A stretch of 64,000 nucleotides of DNA from Bacillota bacterium (GTDB lineage Bacteria > Bacillota > Clostridia > Acetivibrionales > DTU013): NCBI GenBank assembly GCA_023426125.1, contig JAFABI010000002.1, positions 1-64,000 of the forward strand. The letters run 5' to 3'. The translations under genes and the position numbers were made by a program. The notes below the pieces were generated by a model. It ran no database searches. It was not told the DNA's origin and worked only from the letters and a program-made list of their open reading frames with translations. Position 1 is the stretch's first letter; the number at the start of each line of letters is the position of its first letter. Positions 46,360-55,230 of this stretch are shown in pieces.

Positions 46360-46395
46360 CTAAAGGCTGAACATGTTTCAGCCTTTAGTTTTTGT
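46360..46395 (+). terminator. Terminator after rpmE
   Basis: CTAAAGGCTGAA pairs with TTCAGCCTTTAG around a short loop, followed by TTTTTG. Confidence 0.75.
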
Positions 46396-46480
46396 GAGGC
46401 GTTCCGCCACGGCGGAATTGCCTGGAATGCAGTGGCCCGATGCCATGAAATCCGGGATAGGGCTTAATGAGGAGAAAAGG

Positions 46481-47413
46481 ATGAAGAAAACAACGATAGG
46501 CGGTCAGGCATTGTTGGAAGGCGTTCTGATGATGGGGCCTGAAAACATAGCCATTGCAGTCAGAAAACCCGACGGGGAGATTATTCTGGACAAAAAGCCT
46601 CTTCCGGGGAAAAGCCTTTTGACAAAAATTCCGGTCCTGCGGGGAGCTTTTCTGTTAATACGCCAGATGATCATAGGCATCAAGGCGCTGATGTATTCGG
46701 CTGAATTTGTGGAACTGGAAGACGGGGAGGAAGTCAAGCCTTCAAAAGTCGACGCCTTTATTGAAAGGCTCTTTGGCGACAAGCTGAAGGATGCGGTGGT
46801 TTATTTCTCTTTAATCGTGGCCCTGGCCTTCAGTATTGGCGTGTTTGTCCTGCTGCCTAATATTATTGCCGGCTTTTTTGGTATTGACAAGGAAACAAGC
46901 GGCGGTGTTTTCCTCTACAATATTCTCGAGGGCTTTATAAGGATACTGCTGTTTTTCGGATATATTTACCTGGCGTCAATGATGAAGGACATAAAGCGGG
47001 TATGGCAATATCATGGAGCCGAGCATAAAACGATCCACTGCTATGAAAACGACGATGAGCTTACAGTGGACAATGTCCGGAAATACTCCACAAAGCATCC
47101 CCGATGCGGGACCTCTTTTATGTTCCTGGTATTGGTAGTTAGTATCGTTGTGTTTTCCTTTCTCGGCCTTCACCACTGGATAATAAATTTGTTGCTCAGA
47201 ATAATATTCATACCGCTGGTTGCGGGCATTTCCTACGAAATACTGAAGTTTGCAGGGCGCCACAGTGACTGGCCGGTAATGAAGATCGTCAATGCCCCCG
47301 GAATGCTGTTTCAGCTTTTTACCACAAAGGAGCCGGATGACAGCCAGATGGAAGTGGCCATTGAAGCCTTTAAAAATGTATTGGTAAAGGACAGGAACGC
47401 GGATAATTGGTGA
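46481..47413 (+). CDS. DUF1385 membrane protein (YqhQ-like)
   Basis: A 310-residue membrane protein of the DUF1385 family. The N-terminal IGGQALLEGVLMMGP motif is diagnostic; a YHGAEHKTIHCYE motif near residue 178 and PRCGTSFMF near 208 are also conserved. Three to four membrane segments lie in the middle. The biochemical role is unsettled. ATG 46481 is chosen for GAGGAGAAAAGG directly upstream. Position between rpmE and prmC is typical of clostridia. Confidence 0.85.
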   Translation: MKKTTIGGQALLEGVLMMGPENIAIAVRKPDGEIILDKKPLPGKSLLTKIPVLRGAFLLIRQMIIGIKALMYSAEFVELEDGEEVKPSKVDAFIERLFGDKLKDAVVYFSLIVALAFSIGVFVLLPNIIAGFFGIDKETSGGVFLYNILEGFIRILLFFGYIYLASMMKDIKRVWQYHGAEHKTIHCYENDDELTVDNVRKYSTKHPRCGTSFMFLVLVVSIVVFSFLGLHHWIINLLLRIIFIPLVAGISYEILKFAGRHSDWPVMKIVNAPGMLFQLFTTKEPDDSQMEVAIEAFKNVLVKDRNADNW

Positions 47414-47445
47414 TAAGAAATGCGTGCTTCCGGGAGACAAATCGG

Positions 47446-48324
47446 ATGAAGGTAAGCGAAGCCCTGAGGAAGGGCATTGGGATCTTGAATGCTGCAAAAA
47501 TAGAGGCCCCGACGGTTGATGCCGGGGTCATGCTTTGTCATGTCCTGGAATGCGATAGAACCTGGCTTTATTCCCATCCGGAGGGAGAATTGGACGAACC
47601 TACGCTGGAAAAATATTCTTTTCTTTTATCCAAACGGTGTGCAGGAATGCCGGTGCAGTATATAACCGGCAAACAGGAATTTATGGGGCTGGACTTTCAA
47701 GTCAATCAAAGCGTGCTTATTCCCAGGCCGGATACCGAAATCCTTGTTGAAGCGGTGATCGCGCTGGGAAAAAGGAAAAAGCGGCCTTTGAAGATATTGG
47801 AAATCGGCACGGGTTCAGGCTGTATAGCTGTCAGCATTGCATATTATTTGAAGAACTCCTTTATCATGGCGGCGGATATTTCGGAAAAAGCTCTGGAAGT
47901 GGCCAGGATGAATGCATTAAAGCACCATGTATCCGGAAGGATTGAATATATCCGGAGCAATCTGTTTGGCAGAATTGAAATGTACGGATTTGATGTTATC
48001 CTGTCAAATCCCCCCTATGCGCGGCGCAGTGAAATACCCGGACTTCAAAGGGAGGTCAGGGATTTTGAGCCCGGATTGGCCCTGGACGGCGGTGAGGACG
48101 GACTTGACTTCTATAAGGCCATTATAAAAAAGGCTCCTTCCTATTTGAACGTGCAGGGATACCTGGCATTTGAGGTAGGAATACATCAGGCAGGAGATGT
48201 AGCAAGGCTCATGCAGGAAGGATTCGGGGATATTGCTGTAAAAAAGGATCTGGCGGGAATTGAAAGGGTTGTTGTGGGAAAAACAGGACGAGCCGGTACC
48301 TCGATAAGCAGTCCGGTTTTTTGA
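47446..48324 (+). CDS. prmC: Peptide chain release factor N5-glutamine methyltransferase
   Basis: A 292-residue SAM-dependent methyltransferase that methylates the GGQ glutamine of release factors. It shows the N-terminal helical domain, a PVQYITGKQEFMG linker, the SAM-binding ILEIGTGSGCIAVS near residue 120 and the catalytic NPPY at about 187. ATG 47446 is chosen for the GGGAGA site upstream. The usual partner prfA does not follow here; the ech operon does, after a 465-base gap. Confidence 0.93.
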   Translation: MKVSEALRKGIGILNAAKIEAPTVDAGVMLCHVLECDRTWLYSHPEGELDEPTLEKYSFLLSKRCAGMPVQYITGKQEFMGLDFQVNQSVLIPRPDTEILVEAVIALGKRKKRPLKILEIGTGSGCIAVSIAYYLKNSFIMAADISEKALEVARMNALKHHVSGRIEYIRSNLFGRIEMYGFDVILSNPPYARRSEIPGLQREVRDFEPGLALDGGEDGLDFYKAIIKKAPSYLNVQGYLAFEVGIHQAGDVARLMQEGFGDIAVKKDLAGIERVVVGKTGRAGTSISSPVF

Positions 48325-48488
48325 TTATTGTATACAAAGTTCAGATTACAATTCCTGTAAAGCAGTCTATTGCTGGAATGAAAGTTCATCGCCAAAATAG
48401 GAAATCCGGAATCATAGAAAATTACAATAAAACAAAAGATAATACAATGTAAACGGATTTATTAGCTGTTTTTATACCGTTTTATCAT

Positions 48489-48517
48489 TTGACTTATTAC
48501 CTGGTGATAACTATAAT
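48489..48517 (+). promoter_or_regulatory. Sigma-A promoter of the ech operon
   Basis: TTGACT, a 17-base spacer and TATAAT. It lies about 270 bases before echA, so the transcript has a long leader that includes a terminator-like hairpin and a motif (48569-48618) also found at 56253. Confidence 0.7.
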
Positions 48518-48646
48518 ATTTGTGGTCAGTATATCATACTGCGGCGTTAATTTCATTTTTACAGACCTTGCAGAAATAACCGCAAAAGCTTTAACGCATT
48601 GTTTCTCCGGGGATAATTAGGTAATTGACGCTGTAGCAATGAATTA

Positions 48647-48690
48647 AAAGCGGTTTTGGGCAATGACGCCCAAATGGCAGCTTTTTTTGA
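48647..48690 (+). terminator. Leader terminator upstream of echA
   Basis: AAAAGC...TTTGGGC pairs with GCCCAAA...GCTTTTTT in two stem parts, ending in a T-run. It sits between the ech promoter and the first gene, so it may attenuate hydrogenase expression. The signal is unknown. Confidence 0.55.
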
Positions 48691-48789
48691 TGTTTGGGAA
48701 CATTATATCCTGCCGGTGGAGCAAAGATGAAAAGCTTGCTGCTCCGGTTATTATAACCGTTTATTTTAATTTTGAAAGGGGCAGAATTT

Positions 48790-50760
48790 GTGGAAACATA
48801 TATTTTACTGGCGGTTTTGATATTGCTACCCGCTGTCAGCGCCGTTTTATGCCAGGTTACCGGCAAAAAAACCGCCAGAGTGATCATCGTGGCAATTACT
48901 TCCGTCCTGTTGATCGTCACTGCAATCGACCTTGTTGTGAGAATGTCGGGTGAAGGCGGGAAAATCGTGCTCAATGCGGAAGAGCTTCACCTGGATATCG
49001 GATGGATTATTGAGCTCCTAGATTTTGCCCTGTTGATTTATATTATTTATATCGGCTTCTCTCTGAAAAAGTTGATTATCTCACTTTTAGCCGCGGTACA
49101 GCTGATCCCGATGGCTATTTTCGAGATTTTCGGAACGGTGAAGGAACCGGAAAACATATTTGTCATCGATTATCTCTCGCTGATCATGATTCTTCTCGTA
49201 TCAATCATAGGGCCTATGATCGTGGTCTTTGCACTGGGGTACATGAAAGAGCACGAGCTGCATCAGCATCTTAAGAAATCAAGGCAGCCCAGGTTCTTCA
49301 TGGTGATGTTCCTTTTCCTTGGCGCCATGAACGCCCTTGTGATGGCAAATGATCTGCTGTGGATGTACTTCTTCTGGGAGGTTACGACCTTGTGCTCCTT
49401 CCTGTTGATTTCCCATGATAAAACGGAAGAATCCATTAAAAATGCCGTCAGGGCTTTGTGGATAAATATGCTGGGCGGAGTCGCCTTTGCAGTGGGAATC
49501 ATACTGATTTACAATGCGGTGGGCACGGTGGCGGTGGACGAAATTGTAAGGCTCAAACCCGACGCAGCCTTTGCAGGCTTACTTCCTGTAGGCCTGGGCA
49601 TGCTTTGCCTGGCAGGTTTTACAAAATCTGCCCAATACCCCTTCCAGAGCTGGCTTCTGGGAGCGATGGTCGCCCCCACGCCGGTTTCCGCACTGCTGCA
49701 TTCCAGTACAATGGTTAAAGCAGGAGTATACCTGGTTGTCAGGATGGCGCCAGCTTTCAGCGGAACGCTGCTGGGCAAGGTAGTTGCCGTTGTCGGCGGC
49801 TTTACGTTCCTGGCAGGGTCTGTGATGGCAATAAGCCAGCGGAATGCCAAGCGTGTTCTGGCATATTCCACGATTGCCAACCTGGGCTTGATTGTTTGCT
49901 GTGCCGGAATCGGCACGACTGTCGCCCTGGGTGCGGCTATCATGCTTATCATTTTCCATGCGGTATCCAAAGGACTCCTGTTCCTGTGTGTGGGAACCAT
50001 CGAGCATGGCATCGGCAGCAGGGATATTGAAGATATGCAGGGCTTGATGAAAAAAATGCCTTTTACTACGGTAATAACGGTAGCGGGTATGATATCAATG
50101 CTTTTGCCTCCCTTCGGTGTATTGATGACCAAATGGCTGGCTATTGAAGCTGCAGTCCATTTACCGATAGTTCTGATCTTACTTATCATGGGAAGTGCAT
50201 TTACGGTATTCTTCTGGGCAAAATGGATCGGAATCATCCTGACGATGTCCTTCAAACCCAAATACTATGTTGAAAAGCTTTCCTTTGCGGTCAAAGGAAC
50301 TCTGGCAGGATTACTTGCCATCGTGCTGGCGGCAAGCATATTTATTACGCCGCTGTTTAATGGGCTTATAGCCCCACAGCTTGCTTCGTATGGGTTTGCT
50401 GATGCTTCCCAGCTGTCGGGACAGGCGGGCGGCATATGGATCGGAGGCGGCGGAGGGAATCCCTTGATGGGCGGTTTTGCAACAATACCTTTCTTCCTGA
50501 TCCTGTTTGCGGTGATTCTTACAATCCCGTATTTTCTCCGTATGACCAAGCCCGAGAGGATTAAACCGCCTTATGTAGGCGGAGAGCTTGCCAATGACGA
50601 CATCAGGGGTATTGAATTCATAGGACCCGGCGATAAGCTGGAAAGCGTAGTGGTCCATAATTATTATTTTTCCGGAGTCCTGGGTGAAAAGAACCTGACC
50701 CTATGGACCAACATTATTGCAGGAGCGATCATACTTGTCATGTTTGGGGTGGTGATTTAA
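48790..50760 (+). CDS. echA: Ech hydrogenase subunit A, proton-pumping antiporter-like membrane subunit
   Basis: A 656-residue polytopic protein of the NuoL/HyfB/MrpA family. It carries the conserved YFFWEVTTLCSFLLISHD segment, with the key glutamate near residue 200, and the LGAMVAPTPVSALLHSS lysine/histidine channel region near 300. In Ech, this subunit couples electron transfer from ferredoxin to protons with ion translocation. The GTG at 48790 follows AAAGGGGC; an earlier in-frame ATG overlaps that site. First gene of an eight-gene run with gaps of a few bases or overlaps. Confidence 0.88.
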   Translation: METYILLAVLILLPAVSAVLCQVTGKKTARVIIVAITSVLLIVTAIDLVVRMSGEGGKIVLNAEELHLDIGWIIELLDFALLIYIIYIGFSLKKLIISLLAAVQLIPMAIFEIFGTVKEPENIFVIDYLSLIMILLVSIIGPMIVVFALGYMKEHELHQHLKKSRQPRFFMVMFLFLGAMNALVMANDLLWMYFFWEVTTLCSFLLISHDKTEESIKNAVRALWINMLGGVAFAVGIILIYNAVGTVAVDEIVRLKPDAAFAGLLPVGLGMLCLAGFTKSAQYPFQSWLLGAMVAPTPVSALLHSSTMVKAGVYLVVRMAPAFSGTLLGKVVAVVGGFTFLAGSVMAISQRNAKRVLAYSTIANLGLIVCCAGIGTTVALGAAIMLIIFHAVSKGLLFLCVGTIEHGIGSRDIEDMQGLMKKMPFTTVITVAGMISMLLPPFGVLMTKWLAIEAAVHLPIVLILLIMGSAFTVFFWAKWIGIILTMSFKPKYYVEKLSFAVKGTLAGLLAIVLAASIFITPLFNGLIAPQLASYGFADASQLSGQAGGIWIGGGGGNPLMGGFATIPFFLILFAVILTIPYFLRMTKPERIKPPYVGGELANDDIRGIEFIGPGDKLESVVVHNYYFSGVLGEKNLTLWTNIIAGAIILVMFGVVI

Positions 50761-51624
50761 ATGAGTGTATTCTTAACTGTGGTAACAATTTTGGCAACGC
50801 TTATAGCAGCCCCAATTCTGGGTGGATTGCTCAGCGGTCTTGACAGGATCATTTCCGCGCGTATGCAGAACAGGTTTGGACCGCCCCTGTTTCAGCCGTT
50901 TTATGATTTTTTCAAGCTATTCGGCAAAGAAAGGATCACCGTCAATCAGACGCAAATGGTTTATGTGCTGGGGAATCTGATTTTTATGGTAACAGCGCTG
51001 GTGATGCTGGTACTGAAGCAGGACCTGCTGATGCTGATTTTTATCCTGGCATTCTCCAATATATCTCTCATTATCGGCGCCACCAGTGTCCGTTCCCCAT
51101 ACAGCAAGATAGGGGCACAGAGAGAAATAATTCAAATGCTGGCATACGAGCCTGTTTTACTTCTGATGGTTGTTGGGATATATTTAATAACCAAGAGTTT
51201 TATGATCCAAAGCATATTTGATTATTCGAAGCCTTTGCTTTACAGCTTGCCGCTGGTATTTTTCGCGTTCCTGTATGTTTTAACCATAAAGCTCCGGAAA
51301 TCGCCCTTTGATTTTTCCACATCGCACCATGGCCACCAGGAGCTGGTGAAGGGCCTTACGACTGAATTTTCAGGGCCTCAGCTGGCTATAATAGAATTGA
51401 CTCACTGGTATGAACTCGTATTGCTCATGGGGCTGATCACGCTGTTTTTCGCACAACCGCTGTGGGTGGGCATACTGATCGCTCTGGGAAGCTACTTCCT
51501 GGAGCTTGTGATAGACAACATTAGCGCCAGAATGACCTGGAGATGGATGATCAAGGCCACATGGCTCGTAGGCATTGGAGCCGCCTTGACCAATATCATC
51601 TGGCTCTATATGAAGCATATATGA
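50761..51624 (+). CDS. echB: Ech hydrogenase subunit B, NuoH-like membrane subunit
   Basis: A 287-residue membrane protein homologous to complex I subunit NuoH and HycD. The RMQNRFGPPLFQPFYDFFKLFGKE motif region near residue 35 and FDFSTSHHGHQELVKGL near residue 182 are the family hallmarks at the quinone-cavity-equivalent interface with the hydrophilic arm. It starts immediately after the echA stop codon. Confidence 0.9.
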   Translation: MSVFLTVVTILATLIAAPILGGLLSGLDRIISARMQNRFGPPLFQPFYDFFKLFGKERITVNQTQMVYVLGNLIFMVTALVMLVLKQDLLMLIFILAFSNISLIIGATSVRSPYSKIGAQREIIQMLAYEPVLLLMVVGIYLITKSFMIQSIFDYSKPLLYSLPLVFFAFLYVLTIKLRKSPFDFSTSHHGHQELVKGLTTEFSGPQLAIIELTHWYELVLLMGLITLFFAQPLWVGILIALGSYFLELVIDNISARMTWRWMIKATWLVGIGAALTNIIWLYMKHI

Positions 51625-51661
51625 AGCATATTTGGCAGCATATTTGAAAGAGGGTAAATCA

Positions 51662-52207
51662 ATGGGAATTATAAGCAAGTCGAGAAAAAGATCGCCGTGG
51701 ATAGTGCATTTCGATTGCAACAGCTGCAACGGCTGTGACATAGAAACGCTGGCATGCCTTACGCCGCTCTATGATGTGGAGCGCTTTGGCATCGTCAATG
51801 TGGGAAATCCGAAGCACGCCGACATCCTGGTAGTTACAGGGTCTGTAAACAACCGGAACGTACGTGTTCTGAAAAACATTTACAGCCAGATACCGGATCC
51901 CAAAGCTGTAGTGGCCGTAGGTGCCTGCGCCTGTTCGGGTGGTATCTTCAAGGAATGCTACAATGTTATTGGGGGCATCGATAAGGTAATTCCGGTAGAT
52001 GTATACGTACCGGGCTGCTGCCCAAGGCCGGAGGCAATCATCGACGGGATCGTGGCGGCAGTGGGCAAATTCGATGAGAAAGCGGAAAATATGAAAGCCC
52101 ATCCCGGCGGAAATGGCAATGGAAACGGCGCCATACATGCCAATGCAATGGAAACCGGTAACGGCAGCAGCGATGCTCATGCCGGACAGGATGGAGGAAA
52201 TATATGA
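51662..52207 (+). CDS. echC: Ech hydrogenase subunit C, small [4Fe-4S] subunit
   Basis: A 181-residue NuoB-like small subunit. The proximal-cluster ligands are all visible: CNSCNGCDIE near residue 20, GACACSGG near 86 and PGCCPRP near 117. It passes electrons from the ferredoxin-like subunit to the [NiFe] site. Unusually, the last 37 residues are a flexible Gly/Asn/Ser-rich tail with several His (after HPGGNGNGNG) not expected in this subunit. The ATG at 51662 follows GAAAGAGGG. The end overlaps echD by 4 bases (ATGA). Confidence 0.9.
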   Translation: MGIISKSRKRSPWIVHFDCNSCNGCDIETLACLTPLYDVERFGIVNVGNPKHADILVVTGSVNNRNVRVLKNIYSQIPDPKAVVAVGACACSGGIFKECYNVIGGIDKVIPVDVYVPGCCPRPEAIIDGIVAAVGKFDEKAENMKAHPGGNGNGNGAIHANAMETGNGSSDAHAGQDGGNI

Positions 52208-52590
52208 TAGAGAATATTTATGAGCTGCCTGTGGACCACCTTCTTAGCCAGACACAAGAGATGCGGTATGACGATTACAGATTTGTGACGGCTACCTGCG
52301 TTGACAATGGCGATGACAGCTTTGACGTCATTTACCATTTTGACAAGGATCTGGAATTGGTAAACTACAGGATCAAGGTGCCAAAGGATCAGGAAATCCC
52401 CAGTGTTTCCAAGATATATTTCTGTGCAGGCCTGGTGGAAAATGAGATGAAGGAGCTTTTCGGGCTGAAGGTAACAAATATCGTCATCGATTATGGCGGC
52501 CATTTGTTGCTTTCCGACGGCGCTCCCGAGAATCCCATGGCAAGACAGCAGATCACCATTGTACAAAAGGGAGGAAAGGAAAATGCCTAA
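52204..52590 (+). CDS. echD: Ech hydrogenase subunit D, NuoC-like
   Basis: A 128-residue protein of the NuoC/30-kDa subunit family with the terminal NEMKELFGLKVTN segment typical of the group. It supports assembly of the hydrophilic arm. It overlaps echC by 4 bases and echE by 8 bases, implying tight translational coupling. Confidence 0.85.
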   Translation: MIENIYELPVDHLLSQTQEMRYDDYRFVTATCVDNGDDSFDVIYHFDKDLELVNYRIKVPKDQEIPSVSKIYFCAGLVENEMKELFGLKVTNIVIDYGGHLLLSDGAPENPMARQQITIVQKGGKENA

Positions 52591-53659
52591 AACAGTGATA
52601 CCCTTCGGGCCGCAGCATCCGGTACTTCCCGAGCCCCTTCACCTGAAGCTGGTCATGCAGGACGAAAAAATCGTCGAAGCCATTCCCGCCATAGGCTATG
52701 TCCACAGGGGACTGGAAAAGCTCACGGAGTTGAAGGAATTTACCCAGAACGTATATGTCGTGGAAAGAATATGCGGTATATGCAGCTGTATGCATGCGCT
52801 GGCCTATTGCCAGGGGATAGAAAGCCTTATGAACATCCAGGTGCCCGACCGTGCAAGATACTTGAGAGTAATCTGGGCGGAGCTGCACAGGATGCACAGC
52901 CATCTGTTGTGGGCGGGACTTCTTGCAGACGCCTTCGGCTTTGAAAGCCTTTTCATGCAACTGTGGAGAAACAGGGAAAAGGTAATGGATATCATGGAGG
53001 AAACTGCAGGAAGCAGGGTCATCATCTCCGTTAACACCATTGGCGGTACACGGCGGGATATTTCCAAGGAAATGCTGATGAAAATCAAAGTTACACTGGA
53101 TGAAATAGAGCAGGATATGAAACAGCTGGAGAATGTATTCCTGAATGATTATACCGTGAAGCACAGGCTGGTGGGAGTAGGAGTTTTGTCAAAGGAAAAT
53201 GCTTATAAGCTTGGCGCCGCAGGCCCAATGGCCAGAGCCAGCGGTATCGGGCAGGACTTGAGGACCACGGGTTATGCGGCATACGGTGAACTGGAATTTG
53301 AACCGGTAGTGTTTGAGGATGGAGATTGCTATGCCAGAACCGCGGTAAGAATGAATGAAATATACCAGTCCATCAGCTTGATCGAGCAGGCCATCGACAA
53401 GCTTCCGGCAGGGGAGACCAGCGTTCCTTTCAAAGGCAATCCCTCCGGTGAAGTGATTTCAAGAGTGGAGCAGCCGAGAGGAGAAGTTTTGTATTACCTC
53501 AGAGCCAACGGCACGAAGAATCTTGAACGTATGAGGGTCAGGACGCCTACCTTTGCAAATATACCCGCGCTGCTCCAGATGCTGCCGGGAAGCGAGCTGG
53601 CCAATGTCCCGGTTCTGATACTGACAATCGATCCGTGCATCAGCTGCACCGAAAGGTGA
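52583..53659 (+). CDS. echE: Ech hydrogenase subunit E, [NiFe] catalytic large subunit
   Basis: A 358-residue NuoD-like catalytic subunit. The four nickel-ligating cysteines are present as RICGICS near residue 63 and DPCISC at the end. The protein stops three residues after the last cysteine, so it lacks the C-terminal peptide that a maturation protease removes in most [NiFe] hydrogenases; no such protease gene is nearby. It catalyses 2H+ + 2e- to H2, reversibly. ATG 52583 is preceded by GGGAGGAAAGG within echD. Confidence 0.92.
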   Translation: MPKTVIPFGPQHPVLPEPLHLKLVMQDEKIVEAIPAIGYVHRGLEKLTELKEFTQNVYVVERICGICSCMHALAYCQGIESLMNIQVPDRARYLRVIWAELHRMHSHLLWAGLLADAFGFESLFMQLWRNREKVMDIMEETAGSRVIISVNTIGGTRRDISKEMLMKIKVTLDEIEQDMKQLENVFLNDYTVKHRLVGVGVLSKENAYKLGAAGPMARASGIGQDLRTTGYAAYGELEFEPVVFEDGDCYARTAVRMNEIYQSISLIEQAIDKLPAGETSVPFKGNPSGEVISRVEQPRGEVLYYLRANGTKNLERMRVRTPTFANIPALLQMLPGSELANVPVLILTIDPCISCTER

Positions 53660-53671
53660 GGAGGAGATTTT

Positions 53672-54043
53672 ATGTTTGATATGCTTGGCAATATTTTTAA
53701 GAACCTTGTATCCAAACCCGCTACCAGAATGTATCCCAGGGAAAAACGGGAGACTTTCAAGGACGTGCGGGGACAGATTGGAATCGATATAGATAAATGC
53801 ATATTCTGCGGTATCTGCAGCAAGAAATGCCCCGCCAATGCCCTGGAGGTGAACAGGGGTGAAAAATCCTGGGAAATTGACCATTTCAACTGCATCATCT
53901 GCGGCGTATGCGAGGAGGTCTGCCCTAAAAAGTGCATAAGCACCGAGGTCAGCTATCATCCTTGCGCCTACACCAAAGCCAGATCCAAATCGGTACAGCA
54001 GCCCAAGCCTGCGGAGACGACGGATCCCGTCAGCCGGAATTGA
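53672..54043 (+). CDS. echF: Ech hydrogenase subunit F, 2[4Fe-4S] ferredoxin-like subunit
   Basis: A 123-residue polyferredoxin with two complete [4Fe-4S] motifs, CIFCGICSKKCP near residue 45 and CIICGVCEEVCP near 75. It carries electrons between soluble ferredoxin and EchC. The C-terminal 20 residues are Lys/Ser/Pro-rich. GAGGAG precedes the ATG. Confidence 0.9.
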   Translation: MFDMLGNIFKNLVSKPATRMYPREKRETFKDVRGQIGIDIDKCIFCGICSKKCPANALEVNRGEKSWEIDHFNCIICGVCEEVCPKKCISTEVSYHPCAYTKARSKSVQQPKPAETTDPVSRN

Positions 54044-54057
54044 TGGTGTTGTAGGAA

Positions 54058-54399
54058 ATGCATGAATACGCTGTAACGAAAAACATCGTTGACATAGCGG
54101 TGGCTGAGGCAAAAGCGGCCAATGCCGGAAGGGTTGTGGAGATAAGCCTGGTGATCGGCGATTTGTCCAGCATCATTGACGAATCCGTCAGCATGTATTT
54201 TGAAATCATCAGCAAGGACACGATGGCCGAAGGAGCGAAACTGTCCTTTAAGAGAAAGCCTGCGGTTTTTCATTGCAGCAGGTGCGGAAAGAATTACAAT
54301 AAACCGGCTAAGGGCTTTGAATGCCCGGAATGCGGAAGCCTGGGGACGCTGACGGGGGCAGGCAGGGAATTCTATATTGAAAGTCTTGAAGTGGAGTGA
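54058..54399 (+). CDS. hypA: Hydrogenase nickel-insertion protein HypA
   Basis: A 113-residue nickel metallochaperone. The N-terminal Met-His-Glu that binds nickel is present, and the zinc site has two CxxC pairs (CSRCGK near 73 and CPECGS near 90). It delivers nickel to the EchE precursor together with HypB, whose gene follows 7 bases later. Confidence 0.92.
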   Translation: MHEYAVTKNIVDIAVAEAKAANAGRVVEISLVIGDLSSIIDESVSMYFEIISKDTMAEGAKLSFKRKPAVFHCSRCGKNYNKPAKGFECPECGSLGTLTGAGREFYIESLEVE

Positions 54400-54406
54400 A
54401 CTGATT

Positions 54407-55045
54407 ATGGAAATCAAGATCATGAAAAATATAATGAATGCCAACGAGAATCTGGCCGCTGGAAACAGGGCCTTTTTTCAAACCAACGGAATTATGGCTG
54501 TCAATGTGATGGCCTCCCCCGGTGCGGGCAAAACCAGCGTTATTGCAAAGCTGATTGAAGCATTGCGTGAGGAGAAAGGCTGCGGCGTAATCGAAGGAGA
54601 CATTGCATCCTGCATTGACGCCGAGCTTTTTGACAGGATGGGAGTACCGGTAGTCCAGATCAATACCGGCGGCAGTTGCCATCTTGACGCCAATATAATC
54701 GGAGAAGCCGTAAAAGACAATAAAGCTTTCGAAAACACAATTCTTTTCATAGAAAATGTGGGCAATTTGATCTGCCCGTCGGTATTTGACCTGGGTGAAC
54801 AGCTGAAAATGGTCATAGCCAGTGTTCCGGAGGGCCATGACAAGCCGTACAAATACCTGTCGATGTTTGAGGCGGCCGACATTATCGTCCTTAACAAAAT
54901 GGACCTTCTCCCGTTTGTAGACTTTGACCTGGATAAGTTTTACAGCGGCATTCGTGCGATAAATACCAGGGCGGAGGTTTTTGAGGTTTCCTGTAAAACG
55001 GGAGACGGCTTTGACCGCCTTATCCAAAGGTTCAGGAGGAAATAG
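54407..55045 (+). CDS. hypB: Hydrogenase nickel-incorporation GTPase HypB
   Basis: A 212-residue GTPase with P-loop ASPGAGKTS near residue 38, GGSCHLD near 90 (part of the Ni/Zn site) and ENVGNLICP near 115. The His-rich nickel-storage N-terminus of some HypB proteins is absent. ATG 54407 follows GTGGAGTGA. The other hyp genes (C, D, E, F) are not in the window and must lie elsewhere. Confidence 0.92.
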   Translation: MEIKIMKNIMNANENLAAGNRAFFQTNGIMAVNVMASPGAGKTSVIAKLIEALREEKGCGVIEGDIASCIDAELFDRMGVPVVQINTGGSCHLDANIIGEAVKDNKAFENTILFIENVGNLICPSVFDLGEQLKMVIASVPEGHDKPYKYLSMFEAADIIVLNKMDLLPFVDFDLDKFYSGIRAINTRAEVFEVSCKTGDGFDRLIQRFRRK

Positions 55046-55075
55046 TCCTTTCTTTTTATATGCACACCTTTCCAT

Positions 55076-55125
55076 GATACTGTAAGATTTTTTATTGTAA
55101 AAGTGACCTGAAACTTTACAGTATC
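55076..55125. promoter_or_regulatory. Separated 10-bp inverted repeat, possible operator
   Basis: GATACTGTAA and TTACAGTATC are perfect inverted repeats 30 bases apart, in the gap between hypB and the AgrC-like gene. A regulator site or an attenuator stem are both possible. Confidence 0.35.
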
Positions 55126-55230
55126 CCTTTCTATAGAAATTATTTACATAATTCTAATTATGCTGTATAATAGGCTTGGTAATTTTGCGGTACCAGTGGC
55201 TGAATACAGAGATTATTGGTGGTGTTGTGA

